DNA from: a virus
Length of the DNA stretch: 64,000 bases
IMG/VR virus record: IMGVR_UViG_3300047476_000704
Span: 1 to 64,000 of that record
Direction: 5' to 3' (one strand)
The translations under genes and the position numbers were made by a program. The notes beneath the pieces are model-generated. The model saw only the letters and a list, made by a program, of their open reading frames with translations. It had not been told where the DNA came from and ran no database searches. Positions 51,379 to 59,688 of the stretch are shown in pieces; position 1 is the stretch's first letter; each line of letters opens with the position of its first letter.

Positions 51379-51999
51379 CTATTTTTTATTTTTAATTTGA
51401 TAATCTACATTACCACGTTTATCAAATACAAATTTATTTTTATAAATCTGATTACAATAATTACATTGTGGGAATACATTATTCAAACTTAATTCTTTTC
51501 TAGGGTCACAATGTCCTTTTTCTAATCTAACTATTAATGTTTTATCTTTATAGTGATATTCATTTTCAATTGCGCCACAGGTTAAACATCTATAACCATT
51601 TTCTTTTTTCAAATCCAACCATTCTGATTCTGTAAATGTTTGGTTTCTCCTAGTAGGTATAAACGATGGGTGTGGTTTTTCCAAAGTTAATAATCTATAC
51701 CAACCAAATATTTTACTACCACTTTTTTCAATAAAGTAACCATATTGCATTCCCAAATGTCTTGTTATTTGAAAATCATTTGTCTGTCTACCTATATTAT
51801 TCCATCCATCCGTTAATTCTTTTTTAGTAACAACTTCACCATGGTATTTTAATAAAAATAATATAGCAAATAATGATTGACTTATCTTTGTATCGTTATA
51901 TTTAATGAATTTTACACCATATTGTTTAAGATATTTATTATAATAATTAGTATAGTTACTATATAAAGTATCAAATTCATCCAAATTCAAAGATTTCAT
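51379..51999 (-). CDS. HNH restriction-type endonuclease
   Basis: 206 residues. N-terminal winged-helix-like region with SLFAILFLLKYHGEVVTKKE. The C-terminal nuclease region has YRCLTCGAIENEYHYKDKT, then RLEKGHCDPRKELSLNNVFP, QCNYCNQIYKNKFVFD: two Cys pairs and a Gly-His-x-Asp-Pro motif, which matches HNH-type restriction endonucleases rather than typical homing enzymes. No methyltransferase is visible nearby. It may attack host or rival phage DNA; inference. Confidence 0.7.
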   Translation of the reverse strand: MKSLNLDEFDTLYSNYTNYYNKYLKQYGVKFIKYNDTKISQSLFAILFLLKYHGEVVTKKELTDGWNNIGRQTNDFQITRHLGMQYGYFIEKSGSKIFGWYRLLTLEKPHPSFIPTRRNQTFTESEWLDLKKENGYRCLTCGAIENEYHYKDKTLIVRLEKGHCDPRKELSLNNVFPQCNYCNQIYKNKFVFDKRGNVDYQIKNKK

Positions 52000-52014
52000 A
52001 ATTTTAGTTTTATG

Positions 52015-52395
52015 TTATAACCCAACACTATCCCAATTCGAATTGATGAACCCAGCATCCCTACCAACGGCAACTGCCATAGCACGTGCGTTTTCGGGCT
52101 CACCCTTTGAATTGTTGTTGATTAAAATTCTTTCTTCTCGTCCGATACCCATTACTAACTGATGGTAAAGAATACCTGCGTTTATCATTTGTTGTTTAGT
52201 AATCTCTCTCAATGATTCCGGTCTTGCGGTAGTTAAAACAATATAGTGTCCAGCATTAACCCACTCTGTCATCTTCTCTTTTACACCTGGCAACACATTT
52301 ACTATGTTAGGGTCTAAATCTTCAAAACGAACTTGCTCAATCAAAGTACCGTCTATATCACTAAAAATCGTTTTGTAATTTTGTTCTCTTTTCAT
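52015..52395 (-). CDS. HAD-superfamily phosphatase
   Basis: 126 residues. TIFSDIDGTLIEQ (motif I, about 10-20), IVLTTARPESLRE (motif II) and ILINNNSKGEPENARAMAVA (motif III/IV region) place it in the small HAD phosphatases. It may start from a weaker -7 box at 52426-52433. A nucleotide or polynucleotide 3'-phosphatase is plausible beside the kinase. Confidence 0.75.
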   Translation of the reverse strand: MKREQNYKTIFSDIDGTLIEQVRFEDLDPNIVNVLPGVKEKMTEWVNAGHYIVLTTARPESLREITKQQMINAGILYHQLVMGIGREERILINNNSKGEPENARAMAVAVGRDAGFINSNWDSVGL

Positions 52396-52425
52396 ATTTT
52401 CTATCGTTTAACTCTCACTACTTTG

Positions 52426-52433
52426 TAAAGATA
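52426..52433 (-). promoter_or_regulatory. -7 box (TATCTTTA)
   Basis: TATCTTTA on the minus strand 31 bases before the HAD gene, with the GTTAAAC leader seen at class B promoters but without a clear TTGACA. Confidence 0.4.
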
Positions 52434-52473
52434 AGAAATGTTTTTCACTTATCCTAATTTTATTTCATGTATT

Positions 52474-52794
52474 TTACAAATAAGTTACACCATAAACACC
52501 ATATCTAGCAGTTCCATCAATGATGTTTCCTCTACTATGTTTAGCGGGCGAAGCGTAAGAAGCTGCTTTTAACAAATCACCTTTTTTAATTGGAACTCCT
52601 TTGTAATCACCATCATAACGCGAGATAAATCCCCACACATAACTACCATTTAATATTTTAATAAACTTATTACCAGCCTTTATTGTCAATTTAGTTGGTT
52701 CTAAATTTGATAAGTGATTTGCGTAATAATCTTCAATTTCTAAATTAACTTTCTCAATAAATTTATCAACGATTGGGTTATTGTAGTTTTTCAT
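52474..52794 (-). CDS. small early-type protein, unknown
   Basis: 106 residues, no recognised domain. IIDGTARYGVYGVTYL at the end and GSYVWGFISRYDGDYKGVPI in the middle suggest a compact beta-rich fold. Preceded by a strong class B promoter (52831-52861) and the GTTAAAC leader, so expected early. Confidence 0.6.
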   Translation of the reverse strand: MKNYNNPIVDKFIEKVNLEIEDYYANHLSNLEPTKLTIKAGNKFIKILNGSYVWGFISRYDGDYKGVPIKKGDLLKAASYASPAKHSRGNIIDGTARYGVYGVTYL

Positions 52795-52830
52795 CTTATT
52801 GTTGTTTTATGTTTAACTCTTATTACATAG

Positions 52831-52861
52831 CAAAGGTACGCATAAAAAGGCAAAATGTCAA
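52831..52861 (-). promoter_or_regulatory. class B promoter (TTGACA...TACCTTTG)
   Basis: Minus strand TTGACATTTTGCC, then TACCTTTG 17 bases after TTGACA; shares the CTATGTAATAA and GTTAAAC leader with the promoter at 20541. Confidence 0.75.
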
Positions 52862-52974
52862 GATTTATTTGCTTTTTTTTCAAATAATTCTAAAAAAATA
52901 AATTCAAATAAACACACTACCGAAAATACAATGATTATTGAAACCATCCAAATATCTTTTAATATTCTATACAT
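52858..52974 (-). CDS. 38-residue single-helix membrane peptide
   Basis: Frame starting MYRILKDIWMVSIIIVFSVV with one hydrophobic helix (residues 10-30) and a Lys-rich end. Three bases after the stop of the 125-residue gene, so translated from the same mRNA. Its 3' end overlaps the TTGACA box of the next promoter. Confidence 0.5.
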   Translation of the reverse strand: MYRILKDIWMVSIIIVFSVVCLFEFIFLELFEKKANKS

Positions 52975-52977
52975 AAG

Positions 52978-53355
52978 TTATACGATTGGAAATCCAGCAG
53001 ATGAGTTTGTTGTTGAAGGTAATTTCGGAGCCCACCCCTTTGAGTGATTACTATATGTAGGACGAGGAGTATAAGCAAATGTAGGTCTTACACCAATCCC
53101 ATCCCAAGCCGATTCCCATTTATCTGGCAATATACCATCTTCGATTAGAACAAAAGTACCACCATCGGTTTTTTGTCCTACCTTTTCAATATTTTTTTTA
53201 TTAAACTTACGAAAGATGTTTTTACGATTTTCTTTATCTACTTCGATGAATAGAACTGAACGGGCTTTAACCTTACATACTTTAAGGGGTTTTGTTCCAA
53301 TCTTACCATTTTTAGAAACAACCACATCAACAATTTGACCTATTAAATTTTCCAT
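52978..53355 (-). CDS. small early-type protein, unknown
   Basis: 125 residues. The first 70 residues show an SH3-like or KOW-like beta pattern (LIGQIVDVVVSKNGKIGTKP, then KARSVLFIEVDKE), followed by a Pro- and Tyr-rich tail (ARP-free, with TFAYTPRPTYSNHSKGW). No recognised family. Strong class B promoter upstream. Confidence 0.55.
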   Translation of the reverse strand: MENLIGQIVDVVVSKNGKIGTKPLKVCKVKARSVLFIEVDKENRKNIFRKFNKKNIEKVGQKTDGGTFVLIEDGILPDKWESAWDGIGVRPTFAYTPRPTYSNHSKGWAPKLPSTTNSSAGFPIV

Positions 53356-53378
53356 ATCTTTATCGTTTTATTACAGAT

Positions 53379-53409
53379 TAAAGATAGGTAAAATGTAGCA
53401 AAATGTCAA
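53379..53409 (-). promoter_or_regulatory. class B promoter (TTGACA...TATCTTTA)
   Basis: Minus strand TTGACATTTTGCTA, then TATCTTTA 17 bases after TTGACA. Confidence 0.7.
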
Positions 53410-53421
53410 GTGTTTTGTAAA

Positions 53422-54129
53422 TTATTTTTTAGGTTTTTTTATTGCTGCAAATGCAGTTTTATATGCAGGCGATGTTTTATCGTAACCTAATGCAGTTTTA
53501 ACTTTGATACTTCTACCAGTTTCTGGATTCTTTATTCGTTTATCTAATGCACCGTCGGGTATCATAGATGATAATTTTTTAATATTGGCTTGCTTTTTTT
53601 CCGCACCAACATTTTTTCCAGTTTGTGCTTTTTTACCTTTCATAAATAAGAATGTTTTTTCTTTATTTTTAAACTTTGAAAATGCTTGTGCGGTTTGGTT
53701 TGGATGAAATTTACCTATATTTTCATCACCACCTTCTCTGAAAATTAAATGTGCATTTCCTTTTGTATCTTTACCACCATATACCACTGCATCTTGATTG
53801 TACTTTTTAGCTATTTTGGTCATAAACTCTTTAGATGCGCCCGGTATAAATAGAGTTTCCTCTGTTGAGTCTACTAATTTATCAGATGGACAATCTTCAT
53901 ATTTTATATTTGAATCTTGACACTCTCTCCAATGTCCATCAATCTTAAAAAATCCCAAACCCTTTGCACGAACTTCTGCTTCTAATTGTTTGTTTAGAGC
54001 TTTGTTTTCTTTTGGTGTATTGGAATAACGGTATGCAGTTGCCATTCCCCAACTAGGAACTTTTTTATCTATAACGTGTTGGTATGCTCTTGCTAATGAT
54101 GCTTCTGATAGTTTGTGAAATTTTTCCAT
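53422..54129 (-). CDS. DUF3293-like protein
   Basis: 235 residues. The first 130 residues, VPSWGMATAYRYSNTPKENK, LGFFKIDGHWRECQD and ETLFIPGASKEFMTKIAKKY, match the DUF3293 pattern. A Lys-rich C-terminal extension (about 150-235) looks DNA- or RNA-binding or disordered. Function of DUF3293 is unknown. No promoter is obvious; it follows the AAA ATPase gene by 40 bases. Confidence 0.6.
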   Translation of the reverse strand: MEKFHKLSEASLARAYQHVIDKKVPSWGMATAYRYSNTPKENKALNKQLEAEVRAKGLGFFKIDGHWRECQDSNIKYEDCPSDKLVDSTEETLFIPGASKEFMTKIAKKYNQDAVVYGGKDTKGNAHLIFREGGDENIGKFHPNQTAQAFSKFKNKEKTFLFMKGKKAQTGKNVGAEKKQANIKKLSSMIPDGALDKRIKNPETGRSIKVKTALGYDKTSPAYKTAFAAIKKPKK

Positions 54130-54168
54130 TCTTTATTATTATACTAATAAATATAATAAATTATTCTT

Positions 54169-55293
54169 TTACCTACCAAATCCAATTTTAGGTTTTACTT
54201 CTTCTGTTTTATATTGTTCTGTATTAATATTATAAATATCTGCCAATACCATTTCTTCTTTCACCTCATTATCCATTCCCAAATGTTTTATTAGGATATT
54301 AGTATCTTCTACATTTAGTTTACCAAACTTATGTTCGGCAATCAATCTACCTTTTCGCAATAGAGCAGAATCAATCTTTTCTTTATCCATATTAAATGTA
54401 GCAATAATACTAATGTTTAGAATATCACCCAATATACCATCTGTTAAATTTAGAATGTTAGATACACCCGTAGATGCATAGGAATTATTTCTATCACCAA
54501 TAATCTTCTCCGCATCCTCAATCACCAAAATACAATCTTTGTTGTCCATTAGGAATGGAACAAAATCAGGATTAACAATACTCTCTGCTAAAATTGGTGG
54601 TAAAAACAAAACCTTTCTCTTCATATGATTTGCTAACCATTTGATGTATGTGGTTTTACCTGTACCCGGCAGTCCATGCAACAACACCAATCTACCTCTT
54701 TGTTCCTTTTTAGATGTCAATGCAGTTACAATTGAATCGTTTATTTTAACAAAATCCTTACCATAATTTAATTCTAAATCAATCTTTGGCTTTGGTAATT
54801 TAAACTCCTCCGTTTCGAATCCATACGATGTTGCTTTTAATAAATGTATCTTACCCTCTTTACTTTGTTTAGATAACTTCGTAACATCATCCAATATAGT
54901 ATGTTTTAATATATCTTTTGTACAAGTATATGCAAATGATAATCTATATTGATTCTTCTTTATTGATTTTGAATCTTGTTCTACATAATCTGGCTCATCA
55001 AAGTAATCACCATCAATCTCCGATACATTTATTAAAATCAAATCCATACCATCTACCCGTCTTTCATAAGTAGAATTACATTTTGATTCCTTTGGTGATA
55101 GAAAATACTCCGATTGTTGGATTTTATTAAATCCAGCATTTTCTATTAAGGATAAAACCTTTTTATCAAACTTTATATCGCTTGAAAACTTTGTAGTGTT
55201 ATATAATTTACCAGTCTTTAAGGCAATATATTTGCCCATAGAAAAGTCATCACCATGTCCTGCTGTATATAATTTCTCTAATTCTGTATTCAT
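54169..55293 (-). CDS. AAA-type ATPase
   Basis: 374 residues. The N-terminal 180 residues are unassigned. The C-terminal AAA module has Walker A LLHGLPGTGKTTYIKWLANH (about 208), Walker B CILVIEDAEKIIG (about 255), sensor ISIIATFNMDKEKID and an Arg-finger-like ALLRKGRLIAEHKF. It resembles stand-alone phage AAA ATPases. Role unknown. The ATG start overlaps the stop of the upstream Mom-like gene by one base (TAATG). Confidence 0.82.
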   Translation of the reverse strand: MNTELEKLYTAGHGDDFSMGKYIALKTGKLYNTTKFSSDIKFDKKVLSLIENAGFNKIQQSEYFLSPKESKCNSTYERRVDGMDLILINVSEIDGDYFDEPDYVEQDSKSIKKNQYRLSFAYTCTKDILKHTILDDVTKLSKQSKEGKIHLLKATSYGFETEEFKLPKPKIDLELNYGKDFVKINDSIVTALTSKKEQRGRLVLLHGLPGTGKTTYIKWLANHMKRKVLFLPPILAESIVNPDFVPFLMDNKDCILVIEDAEKIIGDRNNSYASTGVSNILNLTDGILGDILNISIIATFNMDKEKIDSALLRKGRLIAEHKFGKLNVEDTNILIKHLGMDNEVKEEMVLADIYNINTEQYKTEEVKPKIGFGR

Positions 55294-56096
55294 TACCAAA
55301 AGTTTTTAGCTATTTCCGTACTTGGTTCTATTGTAGTATGGTGTTCAATTCCTTTATTATATTCTCTTGCATTTTTTGGATACTCTCTGATTGGATGTTT
55401 TAATCGTTTCATCAAATCTTTCTTCTCCCGTTTGTCCTGTGGTATTAACTGAATGTATCTATGTTTTGGTGGTTCTTCTCTTCTCCAAAATTCAGTATAT
55501 CCATCTTTACCAATTTCTCTACGAAGATGTTCTAAATTACCACTACCCCATTTTGTAAATACACTCCTACTATGTATCCATTTATATGGGTCTTTTTGTA
55601 CCGATATACCATAATTTGGCATCAGTGCAATATCGGTATTTAATCCTTGATAAATCCAATTGGTTGCTTGGTATATTCCACCCAAATGTTCTTGTCCATT
55701 ATCAGCGTATGAGAGCAAAACTTTGATTGCCTTATCATTTTCTTTCAACCACTTAAACGATTGCCCCAGAGCAAAACTTTCAATGTTAGAACCATACCCA
55801 TCATCGCAATATAAACGAGTTAATTCCAAAATGTTATCTTTGGTTAAACCCTCACATACAGATGTAGGTGCCTTTGCTCCAACCGGAAAACCATAGATTA
55901 AACAACCTATAAGTTTTTCAGTATCACCCAAAGCATTTTCGGTATCCGTTTTATAGAATATACCCAACGAATATCTACAAGCAGTCCAAGCGTGAGTATA
56001 GTGTTTCTTTACAATGATTTCTTTTGCAATGGATGTACTAATCTCCCTAACGGATACTCTACTCGTATCACAATAATTTTTATTAGCTTCTTTCAA
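55293..56096 (-). CDS. Mom-like GNAT-fold protein (second of tandem pair)
   Basis: 267 residues. The pattern SIAKEIIVKKHYTHAWTACR, IGCLIYGFPVGAKA, ILELTRLYCDDGYGSNIESF, LLSYADNGQEHLGGIYQATN matches the Mom family, GNAT-like enzymes first known from phage Mu that modify adenine in DNA to block restriction. All core blocks appear intact. It is a close paralogue of the upstream gene, overlaps it by 14 bases and overlaps the ATPase gene by one base. The modification chemistry here is unknown. Confidence 0.75.
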   Translation of the reverse strand: MKEANKNYCDTSRVSVREISTSIAKEIIVKKHYTHAWTACRYSLGIFYKTDTENALGDTEKLIGCLIYGFPVGAKAPTSVCEGLTKDNILELTRLYCDDGYGSNIESFALGQSFKWLKENDKAIKVLLSYADNGQEHLGGIYQATNWIYQGLNTDIALMPNYGISVQKDPYKWIHSRSVFTKWGSGNLEHLRREIGKDGYTEFWRREEPPKHRYIQLIPQDKREKKDLMKRLKHPIREYPKNAREYNKGIEHHTTIEPSTEIAKNFW

Positions 56097-56847
56097 TTGG
56101 TTCTAATTTGAATATTTCTTCATCATGCTCTTCACTTTCTTTTGGATATGGGAAAGTTTCATGCTTTAATGATTTAATTAACTGCTTTCTAACTTTTTTA
56201 TCTTTGGTTAAGATATAAACATAACGATGTTTGCGTGGTTCTCTTTTAATCCAAAATGGAGATGTTACCATTGTCTGAATTATCTTTGGGTCATTCGTTC
56301 CGTATTTCACATAAGATGTTCTACTATGATGCCATTCATCTTCCTCACTCCACTTAAAACTCCAACTATCACTCCATCTGATTTTGTTACCCTGATATAT
56401 CCAATTGGTAGCTTGATAGATAGTCCCTTTATGTCCAACCTTTGGGTCTGAATATGAAATTAGTGCTTTAATCTTTGGTGTATTATCTCGCAACCATTGA
56501 AATGTTTGTCCAACAAACCAACTCTCAATATTAGAACCATACCCATCAAATACAAATAGGCGAGTTAATTCCAATACAGTATCCCTTTCCAACATATCAG
56601 AAATTGATGCTCCTGCGTTTCTACCAATAGGGTCTCCATAACAAGCTATACCTATTAGCTTTTCATTTACTCCACTAAAAAATTGATGCTCATCTGCCGA
56701 TTGATAAAACAAACCCAATGCATAGGATACTTTTGTCCATATACCACTATAATGGTTATTTACAATAATATCCTTTGCAACGGACTTGTTTACAGGTCTA
56801 ACTATGAGTTTGGATGTATCGCAATACTCTTTACCTTCTACTTTCAT
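56083..56847 (-). CDS. Mom-like GNAT-fold protein (first of tandem pair)
   Basis: 254 residues, paralogous to the following gene: SVAKDIIVNNHYSGIWTKVS, IGIACYGDPIGRNA, VLELTRLFVFDGYGSNIESW, LISYSDPKVGHKGTIYQATN. Same family as Mu Mom. Both copies keep the LTRL, YGSNIES and IYQATNW blocks, so both are likely functional, possibly with different targets or as a heteromer. A -7 box TATCTTTG at 56853-56860 lies just before the start. Confidence 0.75.
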   Translation of the reverse strand: MKVEGKEYCDTSKLIVRPVNKSVAKDIIVNNHYSGIWTKVSYALGLFYQSADEHQFFSGVNEKLIGIACYGDPIGRNAGASISDMLERDTVLELTRLFVFDGYGSNIESWFVGQTFQWLRDNTPKIKALISYSDPKVGHKGTIYQATNWIYQGNKIRWSDSWSFKWSEEDEWHHSRTSYVKYGTNDPKIIQTMVTSPFWIKREPRKHRYVYILTKDKKVRKQLIKSLKHETFPYPKESEEHDEEIFKLEPIERS

Positions 56848-56852
56848 AGTTA

Positions 56853-56860
56853 CAAAGATA
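56853..56860 (-). promoter_or_regulatory. -7 promoter box before Mom-like pair
   Basis: TATCTTTG on the minus strand, six bases before the ATG. The -33 TTTG is not clear. Confidence 0.4.
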
Positions 56861-56891
56861 ATAAAACTTTTTTATATAACCTAATTTTTTA

Positions 56892-57152
56892 CTACAAACT
56901 TTCGTTAATAGCATTTATGTATGCAATCTTTGAAGATACACCTGCAAATCTTTCAACTTCCTTACCATCTTTTTCAATAATTACAGTAGGAACTGAACGG
57001 ATGTTGTATTTAGTTGCCAATTCAAATGCTTCATCTACATCATACTCTTCAAACTTAACACCACTAACAGATTGTTTAACCTCTTCAAAAATTGGTTTTA
57101 AAGTTTTGCATGGTCCACACCAGCTTGCAGAGAATTTCTTTACACTAATCAT
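56892..57152 (-). CDS. thioredoxin-like protein
   Basis: 86 residues. Active site ASWCGPCKTL at about 10 and the cis-Pro in SVPTVIIEKDG at about 53. Slightly shorter than bacterial thioredoxin. It presumably reduces the phage ribonucleotide reductase, whose alpha subunit ends in the Cys pair CVSC. Two bases from the PhoH gene. Confidence 0.9.
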   Translation of the reverse strand: MISVKKFSASWCGPCKTLKPIFEEVKQSVSGVKFEEYDVDEAFELATKYNIRSVPTVIIEKDGKEVERFAGVSSKIAYINAINESL

Positions 57153-57154
57153 AA

Positions 57155-57883
57155 TTATTTTCCTTCTTTGTTTTGTTTTTCCTTAAAATCATCGTATGCA
57201 TCTAATAAAGCATCAACAACTGGATGTCTATGGTTTGTTAGTAAAGTTTGAGAATCCATATCTTTAATCTTTTTAGCTGCTGATAATAAAAACTTAAACC
57301 CACTATCTCCTTTATATTTCAAATCCACTTGTTGTGTATCACCACATACCACCATTTTACTTCTCAATCCTAAACGAGATGTAATCATTTCCATTTGGTC
57401 ATTTGTACAGTTTTGTGCTTCATCTACAATAATAAATGAATCCAAAAATGTTCTACCTCGCATAAATGCCAATGGTACAATTTCTACTTGTCCGTTTTCT
57501 AAAATCTTATCAATTTTTTCTTTGTTGTAAAGTTGATAAAAGTTAGAATAGATTGGTTGCATCCACGGCTCCATCTTTTCTCTTAAATCACCTGGTAAGA
57601 AACCAATTTCTTCTTTACTTACCGTTGGACGAGTTATAATAATTTTAGTTACCGATTTCTTAAACAACATATCCAATGCTACTTGGCAGGCAAGTAGTGT
57701 TTTACCACTACCTGCTTTACCACTTAATATTGTAATTGCGTTGTTTAGGATTTTATCTTTCGCTTCTTTTTGTTCATCATTTAGTTGAACCTGAAACTTA
57801 ATAGGTCCTTTCGGTTTTTCAATTATCTCTTCTTTAATCTTTTCCGTAATCTCTCTTTTCTTTGTTGAGATGTTCTCACCCAT
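57155..57883 (-). CDS. phoH: PhoH-like ATPase
   Basis: 242 residues. Walker A TILSGKAGSGKTLLACQVAL (about 55), ITRPTVSKEEIGFLPGDLRE, Walker B SFIIVDEAQNCTNDQMEMIT (about 155) and VVCGDTQQVDL. A typical PhoH domain, widespread in marine phages, with an RNA- or phosphate-related role that is still unclear. Start placed at MGENISTKK. The ATG 21 codons upstream would begin inside the ribonucleotide reductase gene. Confidence 0.92.
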   Translation of the reverse strand: MGENISTKKREITEKIKEEIIEKPKGPIKFQVQLNDEQKEAKDKILNNAITILSGKAGSGKTLLACQVALDMLFKKSVTKIIITRPTVSKEEIGFLPGDLREKMEPWMQPIYSNFYQLYNKEKIDKILENGQVEIVPLAFMRGRTFLDSFIIVDEAQNCTNDQMEMITSRLGLRSKMVVCGDTQQVDLKYKGDSGFKFLLSAAKKIKDMDSQTLLTNHRHPVVDALLDAYDDFKEKQNKEGK

Positions 57884-57899
57884 AAAATTATTATTTAGT

Positions 57900-59681
57900 T
57901 TATCCTTCACACGAAACACATTCAGGGTCCATTGCTCTTGCGGCAATATCTCCTCTCAATACACTTTCAGTTCTCATATAGTATAGAGTTTTTACACCCT
58001 CTTTCCATGCTTCCATAGTAACCTGATTTATCCACTTTGGTTCTGCGGTTGCAGGGAATGCTAAATTAAGAGAAACTGCTTGGTCTATATATTGTTGTCT
58101 AACACCAGCTTGCTTTACTAAATCTAATTGGTTGATTTCTTTGAATGTTTTGAATACATCTTTAACCGAATTACATTTATGCATATGGTCTTCCGCAGTT
58201 ACTTCGTTACATTGAACTAACTTACCTTCAAAGAAACACCACTCATCTAAAAAATCCAAATCTTGTACTGAACCACCATCTGCAAGAATCTTATCCCATA
58301 CTTCTTTGGTGTTCTTACTCATCTTCTTTAACACTTTTTCTAACTCTGGGTTCTTACGAATGAATGTTCCTTTTGCAGTTTGTTCGGTAAACACATTAGC
58401 TGCCCAAGGTTCAATACCACTACTTACATTACCACTTAATTTAGAGTTTGATACCGTAGGTGCTACTGCTCGTAAGTGAGTATTACGGAAACCCGTATCT
58501 CTACACCATAATGGTTCACCATATTCTGAAGCCATGTCTCTACTTGCTCTTTCAGATTCAATCTTCATTTGAGAGAAAATCTTACGAGTTTCAAATTGTG
58601 CAGGTAATCCTTCAAATGGAATACCTTTTTGTTGCAAGTATGTATGCCATCCTAATACACCTAACCCTAATGCTCTTCCTTTTACTGCTGAACGAACCGA
58701 GTTATCAAATCCAGTCATTCCTTTGGCTCTTTGGATAAACTCCTCTAATACACCATCTAAAAACATTGTAGCTGTATATACTAAATCGGTATCTTTCCAC
58801 TCATCATATTTAGCTAAATTCAAAGAAGATAAACAACATACAAATGAATGCGATTCATCGGTGTGTAATACAATCTCCGAACAAATATTGGTCATATATA
58901 CTTTTAAACCATTCTTTTTATATGCTTCTGGGTTTTGTTTGTTTACATTACCTTTGTACATAATATATGGTTCACCAGTTGCCTTTCTCTTTTGTAATAG
59001 TTTACCCCACTTTCTTCTTGCTTCTGGTTCTCCCTCTTGCAACTTTCTCATAAACTTATCACCTACTACTGCACATTGGTGCATATTAAGTGATTGACGA
59101 TTCACATCACCCTTTGGTTCTCTAATCTCCAACCAATCTTCAAAGTCTTTATGCTCAATATTCATATTCACCGAAGCGGCTCCTCTACGAACTGAACCTT
59201 GGTTTGTAGCAAGGATAGTTGAATCATAAATCTTACAAAATGGAACTACACCATCGGATGTACCATTACCAGTAATCTTTGAACCAGCAGGTCTAATCTG
59301 ATTGATACCAATACCAACCCCACCTCCGTGCTTTGCTAATAGCATCAACTCTAAATTCTTTGAGCCAATCTCATAGATACTATCCCCAACATCAATACCA
59401 AAACAAGAGATTGGTAAACCTCTATCAGTACCAGTGTTTGAAAGTACCGGTGTAGCTAAACATAACCACCCTTTCCAAATGTAATCAAAAAACTTTGTAG
59501 CCAATTGTGGTTTACCCAATCTTCGTGCTACCTTTGTGGCAACTCTCCAATAGGCATCCTTTGGTTTCTCACCGTCTTGCAAGTACCCTTTGGATATAGT
59601 TTTTACATATATCTCATTATTTCCCCAGCTTGGGAAATCTACATCTAGCTCCCAGCCTAATTCTTCTCCGTAATTTTTCAT
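57900..59681 (-). CDS. nrdA: ribonucleotide reductase alpha subunit
   Basis: 593 residues, class I alpha subunit without an N-terminal ATP cone. Active-site Cys residues are in GLPISCFGIDVGD (about 95), NICSEIVLHTDE (radical Cys between Asn and Glu, about 270) and SFVCCLSSLNLA. The C-terminal redox pair is CVSCEG. It makes dNDPs for phage replication with the beta subunit encoded seven bases upstream. No intron or intein. Confidence 0.95.
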   Translation of the reverse strand: MKNYGEELGWELDVDFPSWGNNEIYVKTISKGYLQDGEKPKDAYWRVATKVARRLGKPQLATKFFDYIWKGWLCLATPVLSNTGTDRGLPISCFGIDVGDSIYEIGSKNLELMLLAKHGGGVGIGINQIRPAGSKITGNGTSDGVVPFCKIYDSTILATNQGSVRRGAASVNMNIEHKDFEDWLEIREPKGDVNRQSLNMHQCAVVGDKFMRKLQEGEPEARRKWGKLLQKRKATGEPYIMYKGNVNKQNPEAYKKNGLKVYMTNICSEIVLHTDESHSFVCCLSSLNLAKYDEWKDTDLVYTATMFLDGVLEEFIQRAKGMTGFDNSVRSAVKGRALGLGVLGWHTYLQQKGIPFEGLPAQFETRKIFSQMKIESERASRDMASEYGEPLWCRDTGFRNTHLRAVAPTVSNSKLSGNVSSGIEPWAANVFTEQTAKGTFIRKNPELEKVLKKMSKNTKEVWDKILADGGSVQDLDFLDEWCFFEGKLVQCNEVTAEDHMHKCNSVKDVFKTFKEINQLDLVKQAGVRQQYIDQAVSLNLAFPATAEPKWINQVTMEAWKEGVKTLYYMRTESVLRGDIAARAMDPECVSCEG

Positions 59682-59688
59682 AATTTAA

